Origin: Planctomycetota bacterium
GTDB taxonomy: Bacteria; Planctomycetota; UBA1135; GCA-002686595
Reading direction: 5' to 3'
Length of the DNA: 39,328 nucleotides
Assembly: GCA_029259605.1 (NCBI GenBank)
Contig: JAJDEV010000227.1
Location: forward strand, 1 to 39,328
The position numbers were made by a program, and so were the translations under genes. Of this stretch, positions 1-7,753 are shown in pieces. Position 1 is the first letter of the stretch. The number at the start of each line of letters is the position of its first letter. The notes beneath the pieces are model-generated. The model was not told the DNA's origin. It saw only the letters and a list, made by a program, of their open reading frames with translations, and made no database searches.

Positions 1-189
1 TTCATGAGCATGCACGCCAAAAGCTGCAATCGACCGGCTACGCCGGTCTCTCGGCCCCTGCCGGCACTTTGCAAACGTCGGCGTCCTCGACGACCTGACA
101 AGGTCGCCTCCGGGAACAACGCCCGCAAAGCACCGGCAGGAACCGAGTTGCAGCTACTGCCGCACATCCTCATGAAGAACCCGGGCTAG
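1..189. mobile_element. CTAG-bounded palindromic element, left end cut by the window
   Basis: The segment begins with TTCATGAG and ends with CCTCATGAAGAACCCGGG followed by CTAG at 186-189. The right end closely matches the reverse complement of the left end of the element at 19686-19868, with one difference over about 22 bases. The leading TTCATGAG is therefore probably the inner part of the matching left inverted repeat, whose outer bases lie before position 1. No convincing protein is encoded; the short frame here shows no recognisable features. It looks like a non-autonomous MITE-like element ending downstream of the hydrolase gene at 221. Confidence 0.6.
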
Positions 190-220
190 GCCGTCCGTTC
201 GGAATGATCGCCTGGGCACG

Positions 221-1711
221 TCAGCCGGGCACGCGCCATTCGATCGGCGGCAGCGTCACCTCGGTCGGGATCGCGTCCGTGTTGCCCGTCGCGAGGAAGG
301 TCATGATCGCCTCCTCGAAGCCGGGCTCGAGCTGCATGGCCTCGCGCAGCGCTCCGTGCGACCCGCCGTCGACCGGGATGAAGCGCAGGTGCCTGAAGAA
401 CGGGACGCACTCGAGCGCGTTGTCGAAGGGCGTGTTCACATCCCACAGTCCGTGCACCACCACCGTCGGGATGTCGGATACGAAGTCGCTGCGGAAGTCG
501 TCCCCGAGGTTCGAGTTCCACGCCGCGCAGGTGGCCTCGTACCACGCGCCGAGGTTGCCGACGACCCTGGCCGCCGGATCGTCGTGCAGCTCGTCGAGGC
601 GCTCACGCGTGATGCCCGATCCGCAATCGAGCATGAAGAAGCTCGCGCTCGGCAGCTGGATGCCGCTCGAGTTCGCGAGCAGCGCGCGCGCCATCGGCTC
701 GAAGTCGCCGCGCACCATCGTGATGAGGTCCGCCGGCCAGCCGGGCATGCCGCCGCGCGAGTTCACGCGACCGCTGTAGCCGAGCGCGACGCTGCGCAGC
801 GCGTCGCCGTCGATGCGCACGACCGCGGTCGAGCCGCCGCGCGCGACCTCGATCTCGAACGGCTCTTCGTCGACGCTCTCGATCAGCGCGCGAAAGGCCT
901 CGATCAGTCCCTCCTCGGGCACGTGCTCGGCGAGCTCGGGCGCCTGTTCGGCGGCGGCGGCCATGCGCTCGAGCGAGTGCAGCACGCCGCTCGGCATGTC
1001 GTAGGTGTGATTCGGCCCCTCCATGCCGGACAGCAGCGCGCGCGCCACGATGTCCGGATGGAAGCGCATGATCGTCATGCCCCAGTGCGAGCCGAAGCTC
1101 GTGCCCCAGAGCGCGATCTGGTCGTAGCCGAGCAGGCGCCGCACGTCGTCCACGTCGGCCGCCGCCTCCTTCACGTTGAGGCCCGTCAGGTCGTAGCCGA
1201 GCGCCTCCCAATGCGCGCGGCAGTCGGCGCAACGCGCGGCGGAGTAGGCGAGCGATTCGGCCAGCGGCGCGCCCTCCGCGGGCAGGTCGTCGCGGCCGGC
1301 AAGCACCATCGCGCACGACGTGTCGGTCGACGTTCCGATGCCGCGCTGCCCGACGATGACGAGGTCCGTGTAGCGCACGATCGGCGCGACGACGTTCGCC
1401 CAGTCGACTCGGTTCGGTTCGAGCCCGGGCCAACCCGGGCCGCCGTGCAGGAGGAAGAGCGGGGGCGCGTCCGCCGACGCCTCGCCGGTGCGCGGAAAGC
1501 GCCACACATCGACGCCGATCGCCTTGCTGTCCGGCTGCGCGCGCACGATCGGAGTACGCAGGGTTCCGCGCTCGGCGACGCCGCCGCCCGAACTCGGCAC
1601 GTCGATCGTGTGCATCTCGAGCGTGGGCGCCGGCAGCGTCGCGTCCCCCGGGGCCGAGACGGGCGTGGTGGCTTGGGCGGCGAACCAGAGGGCGGCGAGC
1701 GTGAGGAACAT
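221..1711 (-). CDS. Secreted alpha/beta hydrolase, proline-iminopeptidase/tripeptidyl-aminopeptidase-like
   Basis: This 496-residue protein has a short N-terminal hydrophobic segment (residues 1-20) that looks like a signal peptide. The hydrolase fold is clear: HGGPG at residues 89-93 is the oxyanion-loop motif of prolyl aminopeptidases, and the nucleophile elbow GTSFG places the catalytic serine at 205. Asp424 in LWDVNTP and His452 in DGGSHG complete a credible triad. The large insert between the elbow and the acid residue is usual for the tripeptidyl-aminopeptidase type. The likely role is release of N-terminal residues from peptides outside the cytoplasm; the substrate cannot be read from sequence. 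The ATG at 1711 was chosen because the open frame upstream to 1996 is low-complexity Pro/Arg sequence and only 1711 gives a signal peptide. It is divergent from the TPR gene at 1923, so 1712-1922 must hold both promoters. Confidence 0.85.
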   Translation of the reverse strand: MFLTLAALWFAAQATTPVSAPGDATLPAPTLEMHTIDVPSSGGGVAERGTLRTPIVRAQPDSKAIGVDVWRFPRTGEASADAPPLFLLHGGPGWPGLEPNRVDWANVVAPIVRYTDLVIVGQRGIGTSTDTSCAMVLAGRDDLPAEGAPLAESLAYSAARCADCRAHWEALGYDLTGLNVKEAAADVDDVRRLLGYDQIALWGTSFGSHWGMTIMRFHPDIVARALLSGMEGPNHTYDMPSGVLHSLERMAAAAEQAPELAEHVPEEGLIEAFRALIESVDEEPFEIEVARGGSTAVVRIDGDALRSVALGYSGRVNSRGGMPGWPADLITMVRGDFEPMARALLANSSGIQLPSASFFMLDCGSGITRERLDELHDDPAARVVGNLGAWYEATCAAWNSNLGDDFRSDFVSDIPTVVVHGLWDVNTPFDNALECVPFFRHLRFIPVDGGSHGALREAMQLEPGFEEAIMTFLATGNTDAIPTEVTLPPIEWRVPG

Positions 1712-1922
1712 GGCTTCGGGCGCGGGTGAGGCGTGAGGACGAACGGGCGGTGCTGGAGGGTACGCGGCGCGCGGGGCGGGTGTTGCGCGCGGATCGACGA
1801 ACGGTCCCGTGGTCGCTGTGCGCGGGTCGCGCCGGACCCCACGCGCGCTTTTACGGAAAGGGCTCGATCGCGGCGGACGGCCCGGCCGATGGGGGAACGG
1901 CCCCTCCCCCCCGGTCGTCCCC

Positions 1923-3185
1923 ATGCGTACCCGCGCTGTCCACATCCTCATCCTGGCGTTGCTCGTGCCGCTCATCGTGATCGCGGTTCCGAGCACGCCG
2001 AACGCGCCCGAGCGCGACGGGACGAGCGCGGACAGCGATGCCCTGGCGGTCTCCGACGCGCTCGTGCTGCTGGACGAGGCGAACGCGAAGCTCGAGGGAC
2101 ACGAGCACTTCGGCGCGATCCGGCGCTACGAACGTCTTCTGCGCGCGGAGCGCTTCGTCGCGGAGGCGCACCTGGGGTTGGCCCGCAGCTTCCTCGAGCT
2201 CGGCGACCTCGCCGGCGCGCGCGACGCGGTGGCGCAGTCGCTCGAGGCGGCCGCGCTCGACGAACACGCGCGCCCCGAAACGCGGGCGCTCGCCACGGAG
2301 CTCGCGAGCGAGATCGAGGCGGAGCGCAGCCGCACGCCCGAGGTCGCGGTCCCGGAGCTGTGTGCCGCACTCGAGGCCGAGGAGACGCGCCGCGTCGAGG
2401 CGCTCGGCCATCGTCATTTGGAGCTGCGCACTCCGGACGGCGCGAGCGCATCGTTCGATCTGACCGATCTGTCGCCGATCGCCGCGCTGCGTTGCGGTGA
2501 CCCGGCGTCGGACGACGCGTTCGTTGTCACGCTCGCCAGCCCGTACGGGGCGCTCATCGCTCACTCGCACGAAGGCGTCGATTCGTCGAGCGCGAGCATC
2601 GCCATCCCGTTCGAGTCGCGCGCCGCCGCGGAACGCGTCGTCGACGCCTTCGGCCGCGCGGTGCGATCGCTCACTGGGGCGCGCCCGGCGACCCTGGAGG
2701 AGGAGTCGCGCCGCCTCGTCGACGAGCTCGATCAGAACAGCGTGTGCGTGAGCGGCGAGTTCCGCTTCGCGGGTCGCGAGCGCGAGCACTCGAGCTACTC
2801 GGTCGCGACGTTCCGCGTGGCCGCGAATGCGCCTGGGACACTGACCATCGAGCGCACGAACGAGGACGTGATCGACCTCGAGGGCGCGAACGGAGAGTCG
2901 CGCGTCGCGTGGACGGTCGACCTCGCGCGCGTCGAGTGGGTGCGGGTGGTCCGCGTCGAGAAGCGCGTGTTCGGCTCGTGGCTCGTGCGCGGCGCCGTGG
3001 GCGAAGTGACGTTCGGCGACCTGCTCGACGAGCTCGAAGTCGTCGAGCTCGGTCCGGCGCACCACTTCGTTCGCGAGCCACGCGCGGACGAGGGAGCCGA
3101 AGTACGGTTGCTCGTTCCGGTCCGTGGCGACGTTCGCGCGGTTGCGCTCAGCCTGCAGAACGCCGCGCAGCTCGCGCGTCGCTGA
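1923..3185 (+). CDS. Membrane-anchored or secreted TPR-containing protein of unknown function
   Basis: A 420-residue protein opens with a hydrophobic segment (about residues 6-23) that is either a signal peptide or a membrane anchor. Residues about 45-140 are helical and Ala/Leu/Glu-rich with TPR-like spacing, including a run in which GAIRRYERLL is followed by AHLGLARSFLELGDLAGAR. The remainder, about 165-420, is strand-rich and acidic and was not recognised. No catalytic motif is visible. The ATG at 1923 is preferred over an earlier in-frame start because it directly precedes the hydrophobic segment. It is followed 143 bases later by the symporter gene on the same strand. It may act as a periplasmic protein-interaction scaffold, which is inference from the repeats only. 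Confidence 0.65.
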   Translation: MRTRAVHILILALLVPLIVIAVPSTPNAPERDGTSADSDALAVSDALVLLDEANAKLEGHEHFGAIRRYERLLRAERFVAEAHLGLARSFLELGDLAGARDAVAQSLEAAALDEHARPETRALATELASEIEAERSRTPEVAVPELCAALEAEETRRVEALGHRHLELRTPDGASASFDLTDLSPIAALRCGDPASDDAFVVTLASPYGALIAHSHEGVDSSSASIAIPFESRAAAERVVDAFGRAVRSLTGARPATLEEESRRLVDELDQNSVCVSGEFRFAGREREHSSYSVATFRVAANAPGTLTIERTNEDVIDLEGANGESRVAWTVDLARVEWVRVVRVEKRVFGSWLVRGAVGEVTFGDLLDELEVVELGPAHHFVREPRADEGAEVRLLVPVRGDVRAVALSLQNAAQLARR

Positions 3186-3328
3186 GCGCGTAGCGACGCG
3201 GAATTCACGGCTCGTTCGCGCCGAGGATCCGGCCGATTCGTTCGACTCCGCGTCGCGCCGTCCCCCGCGGCGGACGCCAAGACGCTATTCTCGGCGCCCC
3301 GTCCTCCCGCGTCTCCGCCGAGCTCCTC

Positions 3329-4882
3329 ATGCCGCTGGCCGCCATCCTCACCGACCCGTACGTCCTCGCGATCCTCGTCTACCTCGTCCTGCTGACGCTG
3401 GTGGGCGTCTACAAGGCGCGCTCCGTCAAGGACAGCGCGGACTTCATGGTCGCCGGGCGGTCGCTGCCCTGGTACGTGCTCGTGGGGACACTGCTGGCGA
3501 CGTGGATCGGGAACGGGTCGCTCTTCGGTGGTGCGGGCCTCGGGTATCGCAACGGGCTCGCCGGGCTTTGGTCGAGCGCGGGTGCGTGGGTGGGCATCGT
3601 CTTCGTCTACTTCATCGCGCGGCGTGTGCGCAACTTCGGCAAGGTGACGGTCCCCGATATCTTCCAGGCGCGCTACGGCCACCTGGCCGGGGTGCTCGCC
3701 ACGATCACCACCGCGATCGCCTACCTCACGATCGTCTCGTACCAGTTCAAGGGCGGCGGCAAGGTGCTCAGCATCGTCACCGGCGGCGAGATCACGCAGG
3801 CGAACGGGATCATCATCACGGCGCTGTTCGCGATCGCTTACACCGTGCTGGCCGGCATGCTCTCGGTCGTCTACACCGACGTCGTCAACGGTGTGCTGAT
3901 GATCATCGGCGTGTTGACCGCGCTCTTTTTCATGGTGGGCGAGGTCGGCGGCTTCGGCGAGGTGAACCGCATCGCGGCCGAAATGGGGAACTCGGGCGCG
4001 TTCGCGCACTGGAACCTCGAGTCGAACTCGGGGGGCATCGGGTCGGGTCCGATCATCGCGGTCTCGTTCCTCGTGCCGACGATGATGCTCTTGCTCGGTG
4101 ACGCGAACCTGTACCAGCGCATCTTCAGCGCCAAAGACGGCGGCTCGGCGCGCAAGGCGGTGTTCTTCTGGGTCTTCGGTGTGATTCTGCTCGAGTCGTC
4201 GCTGTCGTACTTCGGACTGACCGGTGCGGTGGCGGATTCGCAGGGCTTGCTCGGCCACGCGTCCGAAATCCCGCGCTTGCTCGCCGACGGCTCGATGAAC
4301 CCCGAATGGCGCGCGTTCTCCGAGGGCGTCGTTCCGCGCGTCGCGCTCAACGGCCTCCCGATGGGACTCGGGATGTTGCTCGTCGCGACGATGATGGCGG
4401 TCATCGTCTCGACCGCGGACTCGTTCCTGCTCGTGCCCGCGACGAACCTGACGCGAGACGTCTTCCAGCGCTACATCAGCCCGAATGCGAAGGAGCGCGT
4501 CATCGTGCTCGTCAGCCGCGGTGCGATCCTCGGACTCGGATTCGTGGCCTATCTGCTCGTCGATCAGTTCCCGACGATTCTCGCCGCTGCCTACACGGCG
4601 TACCTGATCTACGGCGCGTCGATCACGCCCTCGCTCCTCGCCGCATTCACGTCGAAGCGCGTGACGACGACCGGTGCGGTGGCGTCGATCCTGACCGGCG
4701 CGATCGTCACGATCTACTGGAGCTTCTTCCTGCCGGCGGGCACGTTCGAGGGCATGCCCTTCCTCGAGGAGGTCACGTTCCCCGCCGCCGGCCTCTCGAT
4801 CCTGGCGTTGATCGTCGGGAGCGCGCTGACGAAGCGGCAACCGGAGTCCGTGTGGAAGCCGTTCTTCAGCGAAGCGAAGTAG
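3329..4882 (+). CDS. Sodium:solute symporter (SSS family)
   Basis: A 517-residue integral membrane protein with about 12-13 hydrophobic segments, typical of the SSS (SLC5-like) family. Family hallmarks visible are the N-terminal segment followed by SADFMVAGRSLPWY (the usual DFFLAGRSLPWW-like motif), the ATWIGNGSLFGGAGLGY stretch in the second helix, and VTVPDIFQARYG after the third. It is expected to couple Na+ entry to uptake of a small organic solute in the cytoplasmic membrane; the solute is not predictable. The ATG at 3329 gives a normal N-terminus. A hydrolase gene starts four bases after its stop, so the two are probably co-transcribed, and the transported compound may be the hydrolase substrate or product (inference). 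A weak -10-like TATTCT lies about 40 bases upstream, near 3283. Confidence 0.9.
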   Translation: MPLAAILTDPYVLAILVYLVLLTLVGVYKARSVKDSADFMVAGRSLPWYVLVGTLLATWIGNGSLFGGAGLGYRNGLAGLWSSAGAWVGIVFVYFIARRVRNFGKVTVPDIFQARYGHLAGVLATITTAIAYLTIVSYQFKGGGKVLSIVTGGEITQANGIIITALFAIAYTVLAGMLSVVYTDVVNGVLMIIGVLTALFFMVGEVGGFGEVNRIAAEMGNSGAFAHWNLESNSGGIGSGPIIAVSFLVPTMMLLLGDANLYQRIFSAKDGGSARKAVFFWVFGVILLESSLSYFGLTGAVADSQGLLGHASEIPRLLADGSMNPEWRAFSEGVVPRVALNGLPMGLGMLLVATMMAVIVSTADSFLLVPATNLTRDVFQRYISPNAKERVIVLVSRGAILGLGFVAYLLVDQFPTILAAAYTAYLIYGASITPSLLAAFTSKRVTTTGAVASILTGAIVTIYWSFFLPAGTFEGMPFLEEVTFPAAGLSILALIVGSALTKRQPESVWKPFFSEAK

Positions 4883-4886
4883 CGCG

Positions 4887-5696
4887 ATGACGCGCCTCGT
4901 CGCGTCGGGACGCGCGCAGCTCGCGTGCGACACACACGGCGCCGGAGCGCCCATCGTCTTCCTTCACGCGGGCGTCGCGGATCGCCGCAGCTGGGCCGGC
5001 ACGATCGCGGCGATCGGTGCCGACCATCCGTGCGTCGCGTACGACCGGCGCGGCTTCGGGGAGACGATCTACGCGCCCGAGCGGTTCTCGCACGTCGCCG
5101 ACCTCGTCGCGGTGCTCGCGGCGTTCGACGCGCGCGATGTGGTGCTGGTCGGCAACTCGCAGGGCGGGCGCATCGCAATCGACTTCGCGCTCGCGCATCC
5201 GGAGCGCGTGCGCGCGCTCGTCCTGGTTGCGCCTGCCGTCAGCGGCGCGGTGGGGGAGGCTCCACCAGCGGGATCGGGTGAGGAGTGGCTGGCGCGCGCG
5301 ATCGAGGCCGCGGACGAAGCGGGCGACGTCGAGCGCGTGGGCGAGCTCGAAGCGCACCTCTGGCTCGACGGTCCGGAGTCGGACCAAGGACGCGTCGGCG
5401 GCGCGGCCCGCGCGCTCTTCCTCGACATGAACGGACGCGCGCTGCGCGCGAGTTCACCCGGCGAGGAGATCGAGCCGCCGTCCGCGATCGAGCGCGTGGC
5501 CGAGCTCGCGCCGCCCGTGCATCTGGTCGCCGGCGGTCGCGACGTCGCGCAGATCACGGCGCGTTGCCGCGCGCTCGCCGCGCAAGTCCCCGGCGCGAGC
5601 CTGACCCTGTTCCCCGGCGCCGCGCACCTGCCGCAGCTCGAGGACCCGGAGGCCTTCGCGGAAGACCTCCGGGCGTTCCTCGTGCGCGTGGGCTGA
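4887..5696 (+). CDS. Alpha/beta hydrolase
   Basis: A compact 269-residue alpha/beta hydrolase without signal peptide. It shows the oxyanion region IVFLHAG (residues 23-29), the YDRRGFG strand-loop, and the nucleophile elbow GNSQGG with Ser91. A late His247 lies in GAAHLPQLEDP and an acid residue in GGRDVAQI, the ordinary order for this fold. It is presumably a cytoplasmic esterase, lactonase or C-C hydrolase; the family is too broad to choose. It begins 4 bases after the symporter stop, so it is probably translated from the same mRNA. It ends 6 bases before the convergent S15 peptidase gene, leaving almost no room for an intergenic terminator. Confidence 0.88.
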   Translation: MTRLVASGRAQLACDTHGAGAPIVFLHAGVADRRSWAGTIAAIGADHPCVAYDRRGFGETIYAPERFSHVADLVAVLAAFDARDVVLVGNSQGGRIAIDFALAHPERVRALVLVAPAVSGAVGEAPPAGSGEEWLARAIEAADEAGDVERVGELEAHLWLDGPESDQGRVGGAARALFLDMNGRALRASSPGEEIEPPSAIERVAELAPPVHLVAGGRDVAQITARCRALAAQVPGASLTLFPGAAHLPQLEDPEAFAEDLRAFLVRVG

Positions 5697-5702
5697 GGCC
5701 GG

Positions 5703-7568
5703 CTACTCGCCCGAGGCGCCGATCGAACTCTGCACCGCCGCCGCGCCGCCGACGATCGGCAGGCTCACGGACGTGTGCTCGAGGTCGACGGTGAGCTCGG
5801 TGCCAGGTTCCGGCCAGAGCGTGTAGTCACGGTCGCTCGCGAAGACCATCAGGCCGATGCGCCGACCGACGGGGATGACCTGGTCGTCGGGCTGCAGCTG
5901 GAACTCGACGTCGTAGAACGTGCCGGGTTCGAGCGGTTCGCCGTGGCGCAGCGACTCGTGGTTCTGCGGATCCGCCCAGCCGCGCGTGACGATGTTGTCG
6001 TTGATCGAGCCGCCCGCCTTCCACGGCAACGAAACGATCCAGATCGACAGGTTGGTCGCGGGCTTGCTCGACGCGACGCGCACCTTGATCGTCGGCGTGC
6101 CCGAGATGTGCAGCGGCTCGCGCAGCTCCTCGGTCACGTACAGCAGGCGATGGTCCGAGGCCTCCGCAGCCGCGAGGTCGTCGCCCGAGATCGATGCGTT
6201 GTCCGTGAGGCTCTCGGTCCCGCGATCGTCGGACGCCGCGGTGCCGAGTCGTCCCACGCCCGCGCCGCCGCCCTCGGGGTGCAACTCGACGAGCTTGGCC
6301 TCGGGATGCGGATAGTCCGCGTACGGCGTCGGCTCGAGCCGGTTCGCGTCCTCGCGCACGACCCACGAACGCGGATCCTTCTCGACGTCGTTTTCGATGC
6401 CGCAGACGTAGCGCGTGAACCAACGGTTCATCATTTCGAGCGGCGGCGGTCCGCCGTGACCGCCCTGGTGGAAGTACGCCTGCACCGGGATGCCCTTCTG
6501 CTTGAGCGCCTCGTACACGAACACGCTGTGCTCGGGCAGCACGTTCCAGTCGTTGAACGCGTGCGCCATCAGCGTCGCCGCTTTGTACTCACCGAGCTGC
6601 TCGCGGTAGTTGCGCCCGAGCCAGAAGTCGTTGTAGTCCCCGTTGACGCGATCGAAGTTCTCCATGAAGAGCCCGTCGCGGTACTTCTCGTTGCAGTGCT
6701 CGCGCTTCTCCGGCGGACCGCTGTGGATGAAGTCGTAGATGACGTCGATGTCCTCGCCGATGTACCCGCCCGGGTGGTGGATGAGGCCGTTCTGGCGGTA
6801 GTAGTGGTAGTACGACGTCAGCGGCGCGACCGGGATGATCGCCTCGAGCCCGTCGACACCGGTCGTCGCGCACGCGATCGGCAGCGTGCCGTTGTACGAC
6901 GTGCCGGTCATGCCGACCTTGCCGGTCGACCAGTAGCACTCGATCTCCTCGTTTCCGTCCGGCGTCGCGAAACCCTTCGCGCGTCCGTTGAGCCAGTCGA
7001 CGACGGCCTTCGGAGCGAGCGCTTCGTTCTTGCCGCCCGCGGACGGGCAGCCGTCCGACATCCCGGTGCCGGGCGACTCGGAGTGGATCACCGCGAAGCC
7101 GCGCGGCACCCAATCGCGCTCGTGCGAGGTCGAGATCGTCTCGTGCGGACCGCGGAACGCGATCTCCGGCGCGTTCTCGCGGAACGGCGGAAAGTCGCCG
7201 ACCTCCTGGCGCGGGTTCCACATGTACTCGGGCACCGTCGTCCCCGTTCCGGCGTAGTACGGACTCGTCTCGTAGATCACGGGGACCTTCAAGTCCTCGA
7301 TGTCGGTCTGCAGCGGACGCGTGACATCGACGTGCATGCGATCGAGCTTGCCGTCGTCGTCCGAGTCGAACTCGGTCTCGACCCAGAGTTGCTCGTGGAT
7401 CCACATCTCCGGATCGTTGAAGCCTTCGACGATCTGCGCCTGTCCGTCCTTGAAGACCTGGACCGACCGCTCGTCTTGCGCACCGGCGAGCGGCGCGAGC
7501 GTGAAACCGACGACCAACGCGGCGCTCGGCATGAACGCGCGCACGGGTGAGAGAGCGTGACGAAGCAT
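5703..7568 (-). CDS. Secreted X-Pro dipeptidyl-peptidase (S15/CocE-like)
   Basis: This 621-residue protein has a signal peptide (about residues 1-30, ending near AGA). An EF-hand-like calcium loop, DSDDDGKLD, follows at about 69-77. The S15 catalytic domain carries the nucleophile in GTSYNG (Ser224), the acid Asp340 in AFNDWNV and His371 in HQGGHGG. The C-terminal third (about 430-621) is the beta-rich jelly-roll domain of PepX/cocaine-esterase proteins, containing HISGTPTIKVRVASSKP. It likely removes X-Pro dipeptides or hydrolyses esters outside the cytoplasm. The ATG at 7568 is preceded by an AGAAGG Shine-Dalgarno-like sequence. The open frame continues far upstream, but that part is antisense-like composition and overlaps the kinase gene, so it was discarded. 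Confidence 0.92.
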   Translation of the reverse strand: MLRHALSPVRAFMPSAALVVGFTLAPLAGAQDERSVQVFKDGQAQIVEGFNDPEMWIHEQLWVETEFDSDDDGKLDRMHVDVTRPLQTDIEDLKVPVIYETSPYYAGTGTTVPEYMWNPRQEVGDFPPFRENAPEIAFRGPHETISTSHERDWVPRGFAVIHSESPGTGMSDGCPSAGGKNEALAPKAVVDWLNGRAKGFATPDGNEEIECYWSTGKVGMTGTSYNGTLPIACATTGVDGLEAIIPVAPLTSYYHYYRQNGLIHHPGGYIGEDIDVIYDFIHSGPPEKREHCNEKYRDGLFMENFDRVNGDYNDFWLGRNYREQLGEYKAATLMAHAFNDWNVLPEHSVFVYEALKQKGIPVQAYFHQGGHGGPPPLEMMNRWFTRYVCGIENDVEKDPRSWVVREDANRLEPTPYADYPHPEAKLVELHPEGGGAGVGRLGTAASDDRGTESLTDNASISGDDLAAAEASDHRLLYVTEELREPLHISGTPTIKVRVASSKPATNLSIWIVSLPWKAGGSINDNIVTRGWADPQNHESLRHGEPLEPGTFYDVEFQLQPDDQVIPVGRRIGLMVFASDRDYTLWPEPGTELTVDLEHTSVSLPIVGGAAAVQSSIGASGE

Positions 7569-7753
7569 GGGGACTACCTTCTCGTTCCTTCTGAGGAGTG
7601 GCCCGGGAGCGCGACGATCGGATCCCGAGACGGCACAGCGAGCCGGTAACCTAACGGATCCCGAGGCTTCTGACGCGCGTCGAATCCGCGACCGCGTCGG
7701 GAGGTCCGATCGAGCGCGGGGAACGCGCCTGCCTCCGGGCGCGTCGAACGGCG

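Noticed and set aside
356..1729. Long plus-strand frame opposite the alpha/beta hydrolase gene
   Set aside because: It is Arg/Ala/Val-rich shadow sequence caused by high GC; the minus-strand product has a complete catalytic triad.
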